Positions 1 through 8,504 of a DNA stretch of 14,787 bases are shown one piece after another. Every line of letters begins with the position of its first letter. Position 1 is the first letter of the stretch. The notes below the pieces were generated by a model, which saw nothing but the letters and a program-made list of their open reading frames with translations, was not told the origin of the DNA and ran no database searches. The position numbers were made by a program, and so were the translations under genes. The stretch is from Auxenochlorella pyrenoidosa (Eukaryota; Chlorophyta; Trebouxiophyceae; Chlorellales; Chlorellaceae), in assembly GCA_001430745.1 (NCBI GenBank), contig KQ482011.1, forward strand, positions 466,288 through 481,074. The letters are read 5' to 3'.

Positions 1-60
1 CCCCCGTCGCCCCCCCCCACCACCACCCCCCACCCCCCCCACCCCCCCACCCCCCACCCC
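1..60. repeat. C-rich low-complexity tract
   Basis: The first 60 bases are almost entirely runs of C broken by single A residues. On the minus strand this is a G-run tract directly downstream of a likely 5' splice site, so it probably lies in an intron of the SirB1-like gene. G-runs of this kind could form quadruplex structures in the RNA. Otherwise it is simple sequence. Confidence 0.85.
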
Positions 61-79
61 CTTGCTGCAGCCGCCTTGC

Positions 80-1523
80 CTGCATGTAGACCAGGCCCAG
101 TGTGATGGGGATGCCCAGCCTGCGCTGCAGCACCTGGTTGATGCAGCTGTTGTCGACATTGTAGTAGTCGCTGCAGGCGGGGCGGAGCGGGCGGCAGGGA
201 AGCACGCGTGCTGTGACGGGGGGTCTGGGTGGGTGGGGGGGGCAGAGTGCGGGTGTCAAGCGACCGCGAGGCTGCGCCCCGCCCAGCTGCCTGGCACTCG
301 CAGCCCTGGCCAGCCGCCCGAGCCCGCGGCAGGCCCAGCCTGCGCCCCCTGCGCGGTGAGATGCCTGCCGCTGCTGCCCCCCCTCACACGCTGTTGCCGG
401 CAAATGGCACTTCTGATGTTCTAATGTCGAACTGTTGTACACCGCACCCCCCGCTCACACGCTGTTGCCCGCAAAGCCCAGGTGCCCATACAGGTGCTGG
501 CTGATGGTCTGCAGCAGCTTGAGCGGGTATACCTGCCGCCCGGCCAGCCGGCCCTCCACCTGGGAGGCAGGAGACGGGAGGCAGGCGAGGTGTGAGGCAG
601 GAAACACGCCTGCCATGCGGCCCTGCAGCCTGCCCGCCTAGCGCAGCCCCGCCCCGCAGCCGCGGCAGCAGCCGCCCGGCGCACCCGGTGCAGCCATGCA
701 CACCCGCGAGGCTGCCAGAGTCAGGTCAAATGACAAATCACAAAATCCTAATATTATGAATTATGTTTGGTAATATCGATGCCTGGGCGGCCTTGCCTGC
801 ACTGCCAGGTCATCCAGCTGCTCCGCCACGTCCTCGTGCCGCAGCAGCGGGTAGCGGTGCCGCGCAATCAGCACGGCGCCGCGCAGCAGCGCGTCTGCGT
901 CTGCAGCGTGGTCGGGCGGCGGCGCCGGGCCGCCCCACTCGGGCAGCCGCTGCATCAGCTGGCGGTACTCCTCTAGCGCCTGCTGCGTGCTGCAGGAGGC
1001 CGTGGAAGGGCGGGGGAGGGCGGGGAAGGGCGGATGCGTGGGGCAGAAGCGCAGTCGTGCAACGTACGCCGCCAGCACTTGCAAGTGGTGCGCCCCCGCC
1101 GCGTACGGCAGCATGTGCAGAGCTCCGGGTGTCCCTGACACAGGCTGTTTGAAATACATCGATCCAGGGCGGCACTCACGCTGCAGCCTGGCGGAACGAC
1201 TTTTGCAGCTCCTCAGCAGAGGGTGCCTCCCCGCCGCTGCCGCCGCCACTGTCTGCTGCTGCTGCAACCAGCTCTGTCCGCTGCCGCCGCACTTGCTCCC
1301 TGCTGCATGACCTACGGCTCGCCGATACACGATCATGCCTATACAGACTGCTGCCAGTGCTTTGCTGAGGCGCTGCCCGCCGCCGCCGGCTGCCGCTGCC
1401 AGCACTAACGCTGCCGGGGCTGGCGGCAGCAGTGGCAGCAGACGTCGCGGCTAGTCCGCAGTGCTGCGCGGCATGTGATCGCGCTGCGGCTATTCGGGAA
1501 GCAGTCTGGCAGGGCAGCGGCAT
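80..1523 (-). CDS. SirB1-type transglutaminase-like domain protein, probably plastid-targeted (3' end outside window)
   Basis: Minus-strand exons read by eye: 1523-1180, 989-797, 559-459 and 170-80; the rest lies beyond the left edge. Joins are phase 2 (GC + C), phase 0, phase 2 (GT + C) and phase 0, and the frame stays open. Exon 2 has ADALLRGAVLIARHRYPLL, like the N-terminal helix of SirB1 proteins. Exons 3-4 give LYGHLGFAGNSVDYYNVDNS then QVLQRRLGIPITLGLVYMQ, which match the family's GF-G-N, DYY..NS and RR-GIPITL-LVY blocks. The family is related to transglutaminases, but activity is usually unproven and the catalytic region is outside the window. The N-terminal 60 or so residues are rich in Ala, Ser and Arg with few acidic residues, which suits a plastid transit peptide. 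The start at 1523 is a choice: the frame stays open upstream with ATGs at 1664 and 1793. Introns 2 and 4 appear to begin with GC (CAG|GCAAGG). The domain call is firm; the first exon is uncertain. Confidence 0.72.
383..475 (-). repeat. Duplicated 5' splice-site segment
   Basis: About 22 bases spanning the end of exon 3 and its donor (plus strand 454-475) recur at 383-405, 71 bases further into the intron, with one or two changes. Both copies read GGCAACAGCGTGTGAG on the minus strand, so the intron holds a second plausible GTGAG donor. Use of the inner copy would put a TGA straight after the normal splice point. Confidence 0.7.
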
Positions 1524-2040
1524 GGCCTGCTGGGGTTTCGACTTCCGGCCCTCTGCCTTGTTGCTCGCCAAGCCCAAATTTGCTTGAAATACGAACCGAG
1601 CATTAGCACAAAGAACTTTTCTGGCAGATCGGTGCCTCCTGCTGCGTGCTGGTGGCGCCACCATCGCCGCTGGTCGATGCGCAGGCAGCGTTGCCACGCC
1701 AGCATGACAACTGCCTGTGCAGGGCAAACGGCACATGTATGCCCACATGTATGCCCATTTTAGGTGTGTTGTGTGTATCTGAGATGACCGCACCGCGCAT
1801 GCAGCAAAGGTGGTGCAGCTGCAGCAGGGCGGCGGGGCACTGAAAGCCTAAGAGCAGCGCGACGTGAGCTGGGCTGCGAGCATCGGGGATGCCATGTCTA
1901 AGCCAGTTCAATGTTGCTTGCAATGGAAGGAGGGACACACACACATGAGCGCTCCACAGAGAAGGAGAGTCCCATCGCTGAGCGCACACAGCAGGCACCA
2001 AGGAGGCACTCTTGTTCAGTGCAGCGCTGCATCTGGCATT
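1524..2040. promoter_or_regulatory. Divergent intergenic region between the SirB1-like gene and the array
   Basis: This stretch separates the minus-strand SirB1-like gene from plus-strand gene P1, so it should contain both promoters. I see no convincing TATA box for either. It holds a perfect two-copy 12-base tandem repeat at 1732-1755 and a short CA run at 1935-1944. Homology to the later array units becomes visible from about 1866 (the gctgcgagcat...gcaatggaagg stretch), which I take as the left boundary of the array. Confidence 0.5.
1732..1755. repeat. Perfect 12-base tandem duplication
   Basis: The 12-mer CACATGTATGCC occurs twice head to tail with no mismatch. It lies in the divergent promoter region. 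Each copy contains the palindrome ACATGT. No function can be read from it. Confidence 0.8.
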
Positions 2041-2230
2041 GTGCTTCAGCTCTCTGAGGTGAGTTCTGGCTGTGCCTGCGAGCCTGCCTCTGCCGAGGCC
2101 TTCAGCACAGCCCCCTGCAGACCCGATAAAACGCGTGATTGCTGCACCCTGCTTGCTCTCGTGACAAGGGGGATGTAAGGTTCACCAGCAGAGGGGCTGC
2201 AGTGCAACCTGTGGATGCCTCACACCCTGC

Positions 2231-2268
2231 CGCCAGCGCTGTTCTGCGGCGGCGCCCCCCGCGCCCGC
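2231..2268 (+). other. Conserved element inside the first 5' intron (P1 copy)
   Basis: A GC-rich block of the form cgccagcgctgttctgc followed by ggcgcccccc lies between leader exons A and B. It recurs in P2 (about 4206-4247), P3 (6131-6167), P4 (8124-8163) and P5 (9874-9908). It may be an intronic regulatory element, a skipped exon, or simply sequence kept alike by recent duplication or conversion. Confidence 0.45.
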
Positions 2269-2294
2269 CTCTGCTGCCGCTCACCGCGTTGCAG

Positions 2295-2354
2295 GCAGCG
2301 AGTCGCCATTGTGAGGGCATCAGCTGGCGTTTTACACTGTGCAGCACTTTGAGG
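2295..2354 (+). other. P1 non-coding 5' exon B
   Basis: This 60-base segment has an acceptor (cgttgcag) on its left and a donor (gag g|gtgagt) on its right. It is conserved in all five units around the phrase gagggcatcagctg. It contains stops and cannot be joined to the coding exon in one consistent frame across paralogs, so I call it 5' untranslated. The preceding exon A ends with a gtgagt donor at 2059, and the last leader exon starts at 2566. Confidence 0.55.
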
Positions 2355-2581
2355 GTGAGTCTGGCGGCTGCAGGGTCCGGCAGCTCAGCTCAGGAGCCTG
2401 GATGGGGCTCAGCCTCTGCCCTGCAAGGTTGTGGGACACATCAGCCAGCGAGCCTGCCCTCTGGCTCCCGACCAGATTGAACCCCCTCCCGCCCTGCCCG
2501 CTTGTGCCTGCATGCATGTCCTGCCGCCCTGCAAGCGGCTGCACTCCCCGTCTCAGCCGCTGCAGGACGGCAGCGCCTGAC

Positions 2582-3414
2582 ATGGCGGCAGCTGCCTGCA
2601 TCAGAATGATGGCCAGCAGGCCGGCATGCCTGTCGGCCGCCTGGAGGCCGCTGCTCGCGGTGGCCCGGCACGCGCAGTCCCTGCACGCCAGTGCCATGGC
2701 TAGGGCGCGCCAGGTGGGCGGCACCCGACCGCAGGCGTCCAAGCCGCGCCCGTGCACGGTGCGCCCCTGCGCCAACGGCGGTGAAGCCGAGCCGGCCGGC
2801 AGCCCGGGCGGCAGCGCCGGCAGCGTCCCGCCGCAGAGCGATGACATTGACAAAAAGGTAAGGACGGGGCCTCGGTGGGACAGTGGTGGCCAGGTGTCGT
2901 GGTATCCTGCTTCTGACCAGGCCCGTCACGAACGCCCCACGTGCAGACCGGGCCCCTGCCCGGGCCTATGCTCCGCAGCGGCAGCCCCCCTGCCTCCCGC
3001 AGCAGGCCATCTCAACCCGCAGCTGCAGAGCATGCCCAAACAGCACCCCCCCGTGCACCCCCGCCCCGCCGGCAGATCCTCGACGCATCCCACCGCATGC
3101 ACGCCTCCCTGGCCAAGGCGAAGTCTGAAGTCTTCAGGGGCGTGTCGTTCTTCGGGCTCATGTGGCTGGTCAAGCGAGTGATGCTGGGCCAGTCTGTGCT
3201 CTTTGACCGGCCGGCAGTGCTGACCCTGCCACACGAGGGCCGGCTCCCCCCCATCAGCAGCGCGCTGAGCGTCACCGGCATCGTGCTCGTCTTGTACGCC
3301 ATTGACACTGCCTGGTTCCTCTTTGACGCCCTGTGGGCCTGGGCCACACTGCTGTGGCTCAAGCGGCAGCAGCGCCGGCAGCGCTGGCAGGGCGGGCAGC
3401 AGCCCCAGGCCTGA
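2582..3414 (+). CDS. Array paralog P1: presequence plus two-hydrophobic-segment membrane protein, unknown family
   Basis: Two coding exons, 2582-2857 and 3076-3414, join in phase 0 across an AAG|GTAAGG...GGCAG|ATC intron and give 204 residues. The ATG was chosen because all five paralogs have it at the same point in MAAAACI-like context, while the stretch between the upstream acceptor and ATG varies in length modulo 3. Residues 1-65 form an Arg/Ala-rich, acid-free presequence (MAAAACIRMMASRPACLSAA). Residues 66-92 are a Gly/Ser/Pro linker. The mature part starts ILDASHRMHASLAKAK, then a hydrophobic stretch at about 111-130 (GVSFFGLMWLV), a variable loop, a second stretch at about 155-185 (GIVLVLYAIDTAWFLFDALW), the block AWATLLWLKRQQRR, and a Gln-rich end. 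Non-coding exons probably precede it (donor after 2058; 2295-2354; 2566 onward). I do not recognise the family. A mitochondrial or plastid inner membrane location is inferred. Confidence 0.75.
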
Positions 3415-3592
3415 GCGGCACGCCCCGCTGCGCTGGGCGCGCTGGGCAGCAGGTGAACCCGCTGGCGCAGCGGCGCGCCACGTGCCCCTTTGTTCCAGGT
3501 GTTCTTCCCCGCCATGTGGCCCAGTCGGGTCCCTGCTTCATGCGGCCGCACTCTTCACGCACTCTGCTCAATGCACGCTGCTCAAGCCTGGA

Positions 3593-3597
3593 TGCAA
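3593..3597 (+). terminator. Possible P1 poly(A) signal, TGCAA variant
   Basis: TGCAA in the context ctggatgcaaat lies about 180 bases after the P1 stop. It aligns with TGTAA in the P3 3' region. TGTAA is the usual poly(A) signal in many green algae, so this may be a weakened or variant version. Confidence 0.35.
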
Positions 3598-3672
3598 ATG
3601 AGGATTGGGGGCAGCCATTCAAGTTGAGGAGCCAGGCTGGCCGGTTGTGAGGGGTACAGCCGCAGCAGTGGG

Positions 3673-3697
3673 GATGGCAGGCAAGCATGCTGCCATC
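3673..3697. repeat. Inter-unit inverted repeat after P1
   Basis: GATGGCAG (3673-3680) and CTGCCATC (3690-3697) are perfect 8-base inverted arms around a 9-base loop. Related inverted repeats occur at the same place after P2, P4 and P5, and after P3 in altered form. It lies past the likely 3' end, so it may be a DNA or RNA hairpin of unknown role. Confidence 0.55.
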
Positions 3698-3910
3698 GTA
3701 TTGGCCAATGCCTGCTGCATGATCATGCTTCAAACCACAGCAAGCAATTGTAGTACCTGTATCTGCCAGCACCATGCTACTGATGCTGGTGGCGGCAGCA
3801 GTGGCGCCGGCTTGCCAGCAGCAGTGGCGGGAGTGCAAGCGTGAGTGGGGCTTCGTGCATTGGGATGCGATCTCGCCGCCAAGTTGCGAGATTGCCTGCA
3901 ATAGATGGAT

Positions 3911-3925
3911 AGATAAAAAGATAAA
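3911..3925 (+). promoter_or_regulatory. TATA-like box for P2
   Basis: AGATAAAAAGATAAA is one of very few AT-rich runs nearby. It stands about 110-125 bases before the exon A donor at 4037. It aligns with TATA-like runs before P3 and P4 and is followed by the shared phrase gccgctccgcc. Confidence 0.5.
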
Positions 3926-4281
3926 GCCGCTCCGCCTGGGAGGAGAGCCGCCTCAAGGAAGTGCAGAGCACGCAGCAGGGGAGGCACTCTTGTTTCGTGG
4001 TGCGGTGCATCTGGTATTGTGCTTCAGGGCTCGGAGGTGAGTTTGGGCTGTGCCTGCGAGCCTGCTGCTGCCGACGGCTTCACCAAACCCCCTTGATGGC
4101 CCGATGAGCGCGTGATTGCTGGCCCCTTGCTTGCTTTCACGACAAGGAGGATACAGGAACCATCACCAGAGGGGCGGCCGTGCGGCTCGTGGCTGCCTCG
4201 CACCCCGCCGCCAGCGCTGTTCTGCAGCGGCGCCCCCCGCGCCCGCCACCTGCTGCCGCTCACCTCACTCTGCCGTTGCAG

Positions 4282-4341
4282 GCTGCGGGCCGCCGGTGTG
4301 AGGGCATCAGCTGGAGTTTCGCGCTGCGCAGCTCTTGCAAG
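4282..4341 (+). other. P2 non-coding 5' exon B with a GC donor
   Basis: Homologous to exon B of the other units: the acceptor is ccgttgcag and the conserved core is gagggcatcagctgg. At its 3' end P1, P3, P4 and P5 have a GTGAG donor, but here the sequence is CAAG|GCAAGT, a typical GC-AG donor. Exon A of P2 ends at 4036, before gtgagt. The last leader exon begins at 4537, after ctcctgcag. Confidence 0.5.
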
Positions 4342-4560
4342 GCAAGTCTGGCGGCAGTAGGGTCTGGCAGCTGGGCTCAGGAGTGTGCGCTGGCCGCAGC
4401 CTCCGCCCAGCAAGGTTGTTGGGATGAGACAAGCAGCGCGATCTTTCACTCCAAAGCCGTCTCGCACCCTGCCCGACATGGGCTGTGCATCCTGCGGCCC
4501 TGCAAGCAGCTCCCCTCCCTGTCCCGGCTCCTGCAGTCCAACACCCGCCAGACCCCCGTC

Positions 4561-5391
4561 ATGGCTGCAGCAGCCTGCATCGGCACGCTGGCCAGCAGGC
4601 CGGCATGTTTCTCGGCCGCCTGGCGGCCGCTGCTGGCGGCGGCCCGGCGCGTGCAGCCCCTGCAGGCCGCGCCTGCCGGTGCTCTGGCTGGGGCGCGCCA
4701 GATGGGCAGCCCCCACCTGCAGGCGCCCAAGCCACGCCTGCGCATGGTCCGCCCCTGCGCCAGCGATGGCGGCGACGCTCCCGAGCCGGCCAGCAGCCCG
4801 AGCGGCAGCGCCGGCAGTCGGCGGATGAGTGAACTTGAGTTCAACGTGAGGACCGGGCTTTGGTGGGCCGATGGTGGCACGGTGTCGTGGCATGCAAGCC
4901 GCCACGACGCCGGCCGGTCAGGAATGCACCGGGTGGGAATTGGGCCCCAGCGTGCCGCTCTGCTGCACCGCGGCAGCCCCAGCGCGCCCTGCAGCCTGCG
5001 GTTGTAGTACCCGTGCTGGCAGCACTCCCAAAGGCTGTCCTTCTCTAATCCCCTCTAATCAGGGCCCTCTCGCCCCTGGCAGATCTTCCATGCCGACTCC
5101 TGGAAGCGCGCCTCCCTGGCCAAGGCGCTGTCCCGCCTCATCGTGGTGGGGGCCATCCTCGGGTACGCGTGGCTCGCCAGCCGAGTGGCGCCCGGCCAGC
5201 AGCCCTTTGACCTGTGGTCCATCCTGACTGGCCCCGCTGGGAGCAGGACGCTCACAATCAGGGGCCTCTTCCTCATCTGGAGCGCCATGGACACGTCCGT
5301 GCACCTTATCGAAGGCCTGGCCGCCTGGGGCACGCTGGCGTGGCACAAGTGGCAGCAGCGCCGGCAGGGCGGGCAGCAGGCGCAGGCCTGA
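4561..5391 (+). CDS. Array paralog P2: presequence plus two-hydrophobic-segment membrane protein, unknown family
   Basis: Coding exons 4561-4845 and 5083-5391 join in phase 0 (TTCAAC|GTGAGG...GGCAG|ATC) and give 197 residues. Residues 1-68 (MAAAACIGTLASRPACFSAA through LRMVRPCAS) are a presequence close to those of P4 and P5. A short Ser/Gly/Pro linker follows. The exon junction is unlike the others: ELEFN replaces the D-(I/M)-(D/E)-(R/K)-K motif. The mature domain has IFHADSWKRASLAKAL instead of ILDAS, then LIVVGAILGYAWLASRV, a short loop, GLFLIWSAMDTSVHLIEGL, and AWGTLAWHKWQQRRQ with a Gln-rich end. It is the most divergent mature domain of the five, although its presequence is typical. It groups with P1 by its QQRRQ-GGQQ-QA tail. 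Its own leader exons and TATA-like box suggest independent expression. Family unknown. Confidence 0.75.
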
Positions 5392-5607
5392 GGGGCTCGT
5401 GCCAGCCGCGCCAGGCAGCAGATGAGCGCCCCAGCACCGCTGCGCGCAGCATTCCCCTCCATGCTTGCTCGATGTGCTGTGCTGTGCGACCCTGCTTCTA
5501 GGACCCCCATTCTGAGCTGCCAAGTCTTGATTAAAACAAAGGATTTGGGAGCGCGAATGTAGGAGCCACTCTGGCCGGTTGTGAGGGGTACAGCCGCAGC
5601 AGTGGGG

Positions 5608-5630
5608 GTGGCAGGCACGCATGCTGCCAC
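5608..5630. repeat. Inter-unit inverted repeat after P2
   Basis: GTGGCAG (5608-5614) and CTGCCAC (5624-5630) pair around a 9-base loop. Compared with the copy after P1, an A-T pair in the stem has become G-C on both arms, so pairing is kept despite the change. Confidence 0.55.
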
Positions 5631-5840
5631 TGGGTCGCCCAATGCCTGCTGCATGACCATGCTTCAAATAACAGCTGGTGTTTGAGGTTCTGCATCTGCC
5701 AGCACCACCAATGCAGCTGATGGCAGCAGGTGGCGGCGGCTGGCCGGCAGCAGTGGCGGGAGCGCAAGCGTGAGCGGGGCTGCGAGCTTTGGGATACGAT
5801 CTCGCCGCCAAGCTGCGAGATCGCCTGCAATGGGTGGATG

Positions 5841-5850
5841 GATAAAATAA
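5841..5850 (+). promoter_or_regulatory. TATA-like box for P3
   Basis: GATAAAATAA follows the shared phrase gcctgcaatgggtggatg and precedes gccgctccgcctgggagg. It is about 115 bases before the exon A donor at 5964, the same arrangement as in P2 and P4. Confidence 0.5.
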
Positions 5851-6224
5851 CAATGCCGCTCCGCCTGGGAGGAGAGAGCTCTGCGGAGCGCACACAGCAC
5901 GCAAGGCGAGGCACTCTCGTTTCGGTGCATGTTGCCTCCTACGTTGCGCTTCAGGCCCTCCAGGTGAGCTCTGACCGTGCCTGCGTACCTGCTGCAGCTG
6001 AGGGCTTCACCAAACCCATGTGATGGCCCGATCACCGCGTGATTGCTGCCCCCCTGCTTGCATTCGTACTAGAAGGGATGTACTGACGAGCATAAGAGAA
6101 TGACAGTGCGGCTCCTGAGTGCCCCACACTCTGCCGGCGGCGCACCAGTGCAGCGGCGCCCCCCGTGCCCGCCGCCACTGCCGCTAATCGCCCCCTCGGC
6201 TTTGCCCTGCTGCCAAGGCTGCAG

Positions 6225-6277
6225 ATCGCTGGTGTGAAGGCATCAGCTGCAGTTGTGCACCTCGCAGCTGTTTCAAG
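6225..6277 (+). other. P3 non-coding 5' exon B
   Basis: The segment is flanked by an aaggctgcag acceptor and a tttcaag|gtgaga donor. The core gaaggcatcagctgcag is shared with the other units. Exon A ends at 5963 (ccctccag|gtgagc), and the last leader exon starts at 6501, after the gctgccgcag acceptor that aligns in all five units. Confidence 0.55.
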
Positions 6278-6523
6278 GTGAGACCGGTGGCTGCTGGGTG
6301 TGGCAGCTCTGCTCAGGAGCCTGGACAAGGCTCGGCGTCGACGCTGCCAGACGTCTGCCATGCAAGGCTGCTTTTTTGGGACACCAGCACAGCCCAGCAC
6401 TGATTTTCGACCTGATTCCACCGTCCCCCACCCTTCCCACCATCGCCTGTGTGTCCTGCAGCCCTGCAACCGAGCGCCTCTCCTGTCCCAGCTGCCGCAG
6501 GCCGGCAGCGCCTGGCACCCGAC

Positions 6524-7330
6524 ATGGCGGCAGCAGCCTGCATCGGCACGCTGGCCAGCAGGCCGGCATGCCTCTCGGCTGCCTGGCGGCCGCTGCTCAC
6601 GGCGGCCCGGCGCGCACAGGCCCTGCCGGCCGTGCGCGATGGGGTGCGCTCGGTGGGTGCGCCCAACCTGCAGGCGCCCAGGTCGCGCTTGCCACTGGTC
6701 CGCCCCTTCGCCACTGCCAGCAGTGATACTCCCGAGCACGCCGACAGCCCGAGCAGCAGCGCGCCACCGGAGATGGGTGATATGGACAGGAAGGTAAGGC
6801 CCGGGCTTCGATTGAGGGGCTGCCGGGGGTGCAGCGCCGTTGCATGCAAGCCGCTGCTGAGCATGCCAGTCACGCCGCCCCGCATGCATGCTCGGTCTCG
6901 CCCAAGCTCTGCCCTGCCGCGGCAGCGCATGCGCCCTGCAGCCGCACTGTCCTGCCTGCGGCCGAGGAGCAGTGTTGACAGCACGCCGCCGTGCGATTCC
7001 CGCCCCCGCCAGCAGATCCTGGACGCATCCCTCGACATGCGAGCCTCCCTGGGCAACGCGGCGGTCATATTCCTCAAGGGGGCGGCCTACTTGGGTTTTC
7101 TGTGGTTTGCCTGCCCGCTGCTGTTCGGCATGCCGTTCCTGGGCCCGGCTGGGACCCCGCCCTCTGCGCGCGCCCCCCTCACTGTGGTCGAAATCGCCTT
7201 CACTGTGCTCGTCTGGTATGTCCTGGATACTATGCTGCACCTGTGCGCAGGCCTGAAGGCCTGGGCCACTCTGGTGTGGCTCAGGTCGCAGCAGCGCAAG
7301 GGGCAGGGCCGGCAGCAGCACCAGCCGTGA
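6524..7330 (+). CDS. Array paralog P3: presequence plus two-hydrophobic-segment membrane protein, unknown family
   Basis: Coding exons 6524-6793 and 7016-7330 join in phase 0 (AAG|GTAAGG...AGCAG|ATC), giving 194 residues. The presequence (MAAAACIGTLASRPACLSAA) ends in LPLVRPFATASSD, which resembles a mitochondrial R-x-F/A-S/T processing site better than the Cys-bearing versions in its sisters. An acidic Ser/Pro linker ends in MGDMDRK. The mature domain starts ILDASLDMRASLGNAA, then a strong hydrophobic segment (AVIFLKGAAYLGFLWFACPL), a short Pro-rich loop, a second one (VVEIAFTVLVWYVLDTMLHL), then AWATLVWLRSQQRK and a Gln/His end. The tail QQRKGQGRQQHQP is identical to that of P4, its closest relative. 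The 222-base intron has no stop and is divisible by three, so retention would give a longer open frame. Family unknown. Confidence 0.76.
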   Translation: MAAAACIGTLASRPACLSAAWRPLLTAARRAQALPAVRDGVRSVGAPNLQAPRSRLPLVRPFATASSDTPEHADSPSSSAPPEMGDMDRKVRPGLRLRGCRGCSAVACKPLLSMPVTPPRMHARSRPSSALPRQRMRPAAALSCLRPRSSVDSTPPCDSRPRQQILDASLDMRASLGNAAVIFLKGAAYLGFLWFACPLLFGMPFLGPAGTPPSARAPLTVVEIAFTVLVWYVLDTMLHLCAGLKAWATLVWLRSQQRKGQGRQQHQP

Positions 7331-7485
7331 GCGGCTGCTGCCGGCGCGCCAGGCAGCAGATGAGCGCTGCAGCGCGGCGGCGCGCCGGCTGCCCCTGTGT
7401 GCCCGCTCGATGTTCTGTGCCGCGCCAACCATGCTGCAATTGCAAGGAGCCGCACTCTATCCTTTTGTGAGTGACTGATCCCGGA

Positions 7486-7490
7486 TGTAA
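7486..7490 (+). terminator. P3 poly(A) signal TGTAA
   Basis: TGTAA, the common poly(A) signal of many green algae, lies about 155 bases after the P3 stop in the context ccggatgtaaga. The aligned site is TGCAA after P1, P4 and P5. Confidence 0.6.
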
Positions 7491-7567
7491 GACTGGAGGA
7501 TCAAGAACAGGCTAGAAGGCTCCAGGCTGCCCAGTCTGGAGGGGCACAGCCGCAGCAGCGTTGATGG

Positions 7568-7585
7568 CATGCCTGCGCAGGCATG
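7568..7585. repeat. Perfect 18-base palindrome after P3
   Basis: CATGCCTGCGCAGGCATG reads the same on both strands with no spacer. It sits exactly where the other units carry the looped GGCAG...CTGCC inverted repeat, so it appears to be a changed version of the same element. Confidence 0.7.
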
Positions 7586-7845
7586 TGTTGCCGCTGCCTC
7601 AGTCGCAGCGTCATCTGCCAATGCTGCTCAGGCCACCGCCGCAGCTGCCACTAGATTACCTACATCCTGATGCATGAGCCTGCATCAAAACACAACTTGT
7701 GTTTGTGGTTCCTGCATCTGCCAGCACCACTGACGCTGGTGGTGGCGGCAGTGGCGGCGGCTTGCCAGCAGCAGTGGCGGGGCTGCGAGCGATGGGATGC
7801 GATCATGCCGCCAAGTTGCGAGATCGCCTGCAATGAATGGATGGA

Positions 7846-7853
7846 TATAAAAG
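7846..7853 (+). promoter_or_regulatory. TATA box for P4
   Basis: TATAAAAG is a near-ideal TATA box in otherwise GC-rich DNA, within gaatggatggatataaaagagaagg. It is about 105 bases before the exon A donor at 7955. It is the best promoter signal in the array and supports separate transcription of each unit. Confidence 0.65.
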
Positions 7854-8213
7854 AGAAGGCCGCTCCGCCCAGGAGGAAAGCCGCATTGCCGAGTGCACAT
7901 AGCGCTCTTGTTTCGGTGCACGTTGCCTCTCATGTTATGCTTCAGGCCTTTTGGGTGAGTTTTGGCTGTACCTGCGTGCCTGCCGCAGCCTGGGGCTTCA
8001 CCGAACCCCTCTGATGGCCCGATCAGCGCGACATTGCTGCCCCCTTGCTGCTTTCGTACTAGCAAGGATGTACTGACGATCGTAAAAGAACGGCAGTGCG
8101 GCTCCTGAGTGTCTTGCACCCCGCTGCTGGCGCACCGCTGCAGCGGCGCCCCCCCTGCCCGCCGCCGCTGCCATTCATCGCCCCTCGTCTTTGCCCTGCT
8201 GCCTGGGCTGCAG

Positions 8214-8266
8214 ATTGCCGACGGAAGTGCATCAGCTGCTGTTTTGCACCGCGCAGCTGTTTCAAG
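8214..8266 (+). other. P4 non-coding 5' exon B
   Basis: The segment lies between a gggctgcag acceptor and a tttcaag|gtgaga donor. The core agtgcatcagctgctg matches the other units. Exon A ends at 7954 before gtgagt, and the last leader exon starts at 8482, after a ggtgctgcag acceptor. Confidence 0.55.
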
Positions 8267-8504
8267 GTGAGACCGGCGGCTGCAGGGTCTGGCGGCTCTG
8301 GTCAGGAGCCTGGATGGGGCTCACTGAGCTGGCAGCCTCTGCCATGCGAGGTTGCTTGTGGGACACTGGGACAGCCCGCCCTGATTTCCGACCTGACGAC
8401 ACCGTTCCCAACCCTTCCCACCATCGCCTGTATCTCCTGTGGCCCTGCAAGTGACCGCCTGTCCTGTCCAGGGTGCTGCAGGCTGGCAGCGCCAGACGCG
8501 CAAC

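Noticed and set aside
761..1405. Alternative minus-strand frame starting MLAAAAGGGG with a hydrophobic stretch
   Set aside because: It overlaps the SirB1-like gene in another frame at 1180-1405, where the SAEELQKSFRQ frame joins in correct phase to the domain. An unseen intron could switch frames, so it is not fully excluded.
4180..4560. N-terminal extension of P2 upstream of ATG 4561
   Set aside because: The frame is open, but it covers the leader exon, two splice sites and the conserved intron element. The segment between the acceptor and ATG is 16, 24 or 23 bases in different paralogs, so no shared coding frame exists.
4024..4905. 293-codon minus-strand open frame opposite P2
   Set aside because: Same cause as the one opposite P3: composition-driven shadow of the first coding exon and leader, with no domain or splice support.
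6032..7432. 466-codon open frame on the minus strand opposite P3
   Set aside because: It runs across P3's exons, intron and flanks, is Arg/Ala/Gly-rich without motifs, and similar antisense frames occur opposite P2 and P4. In DNA this GC-rich, stop codons are rare, so long shadow frames are expected.
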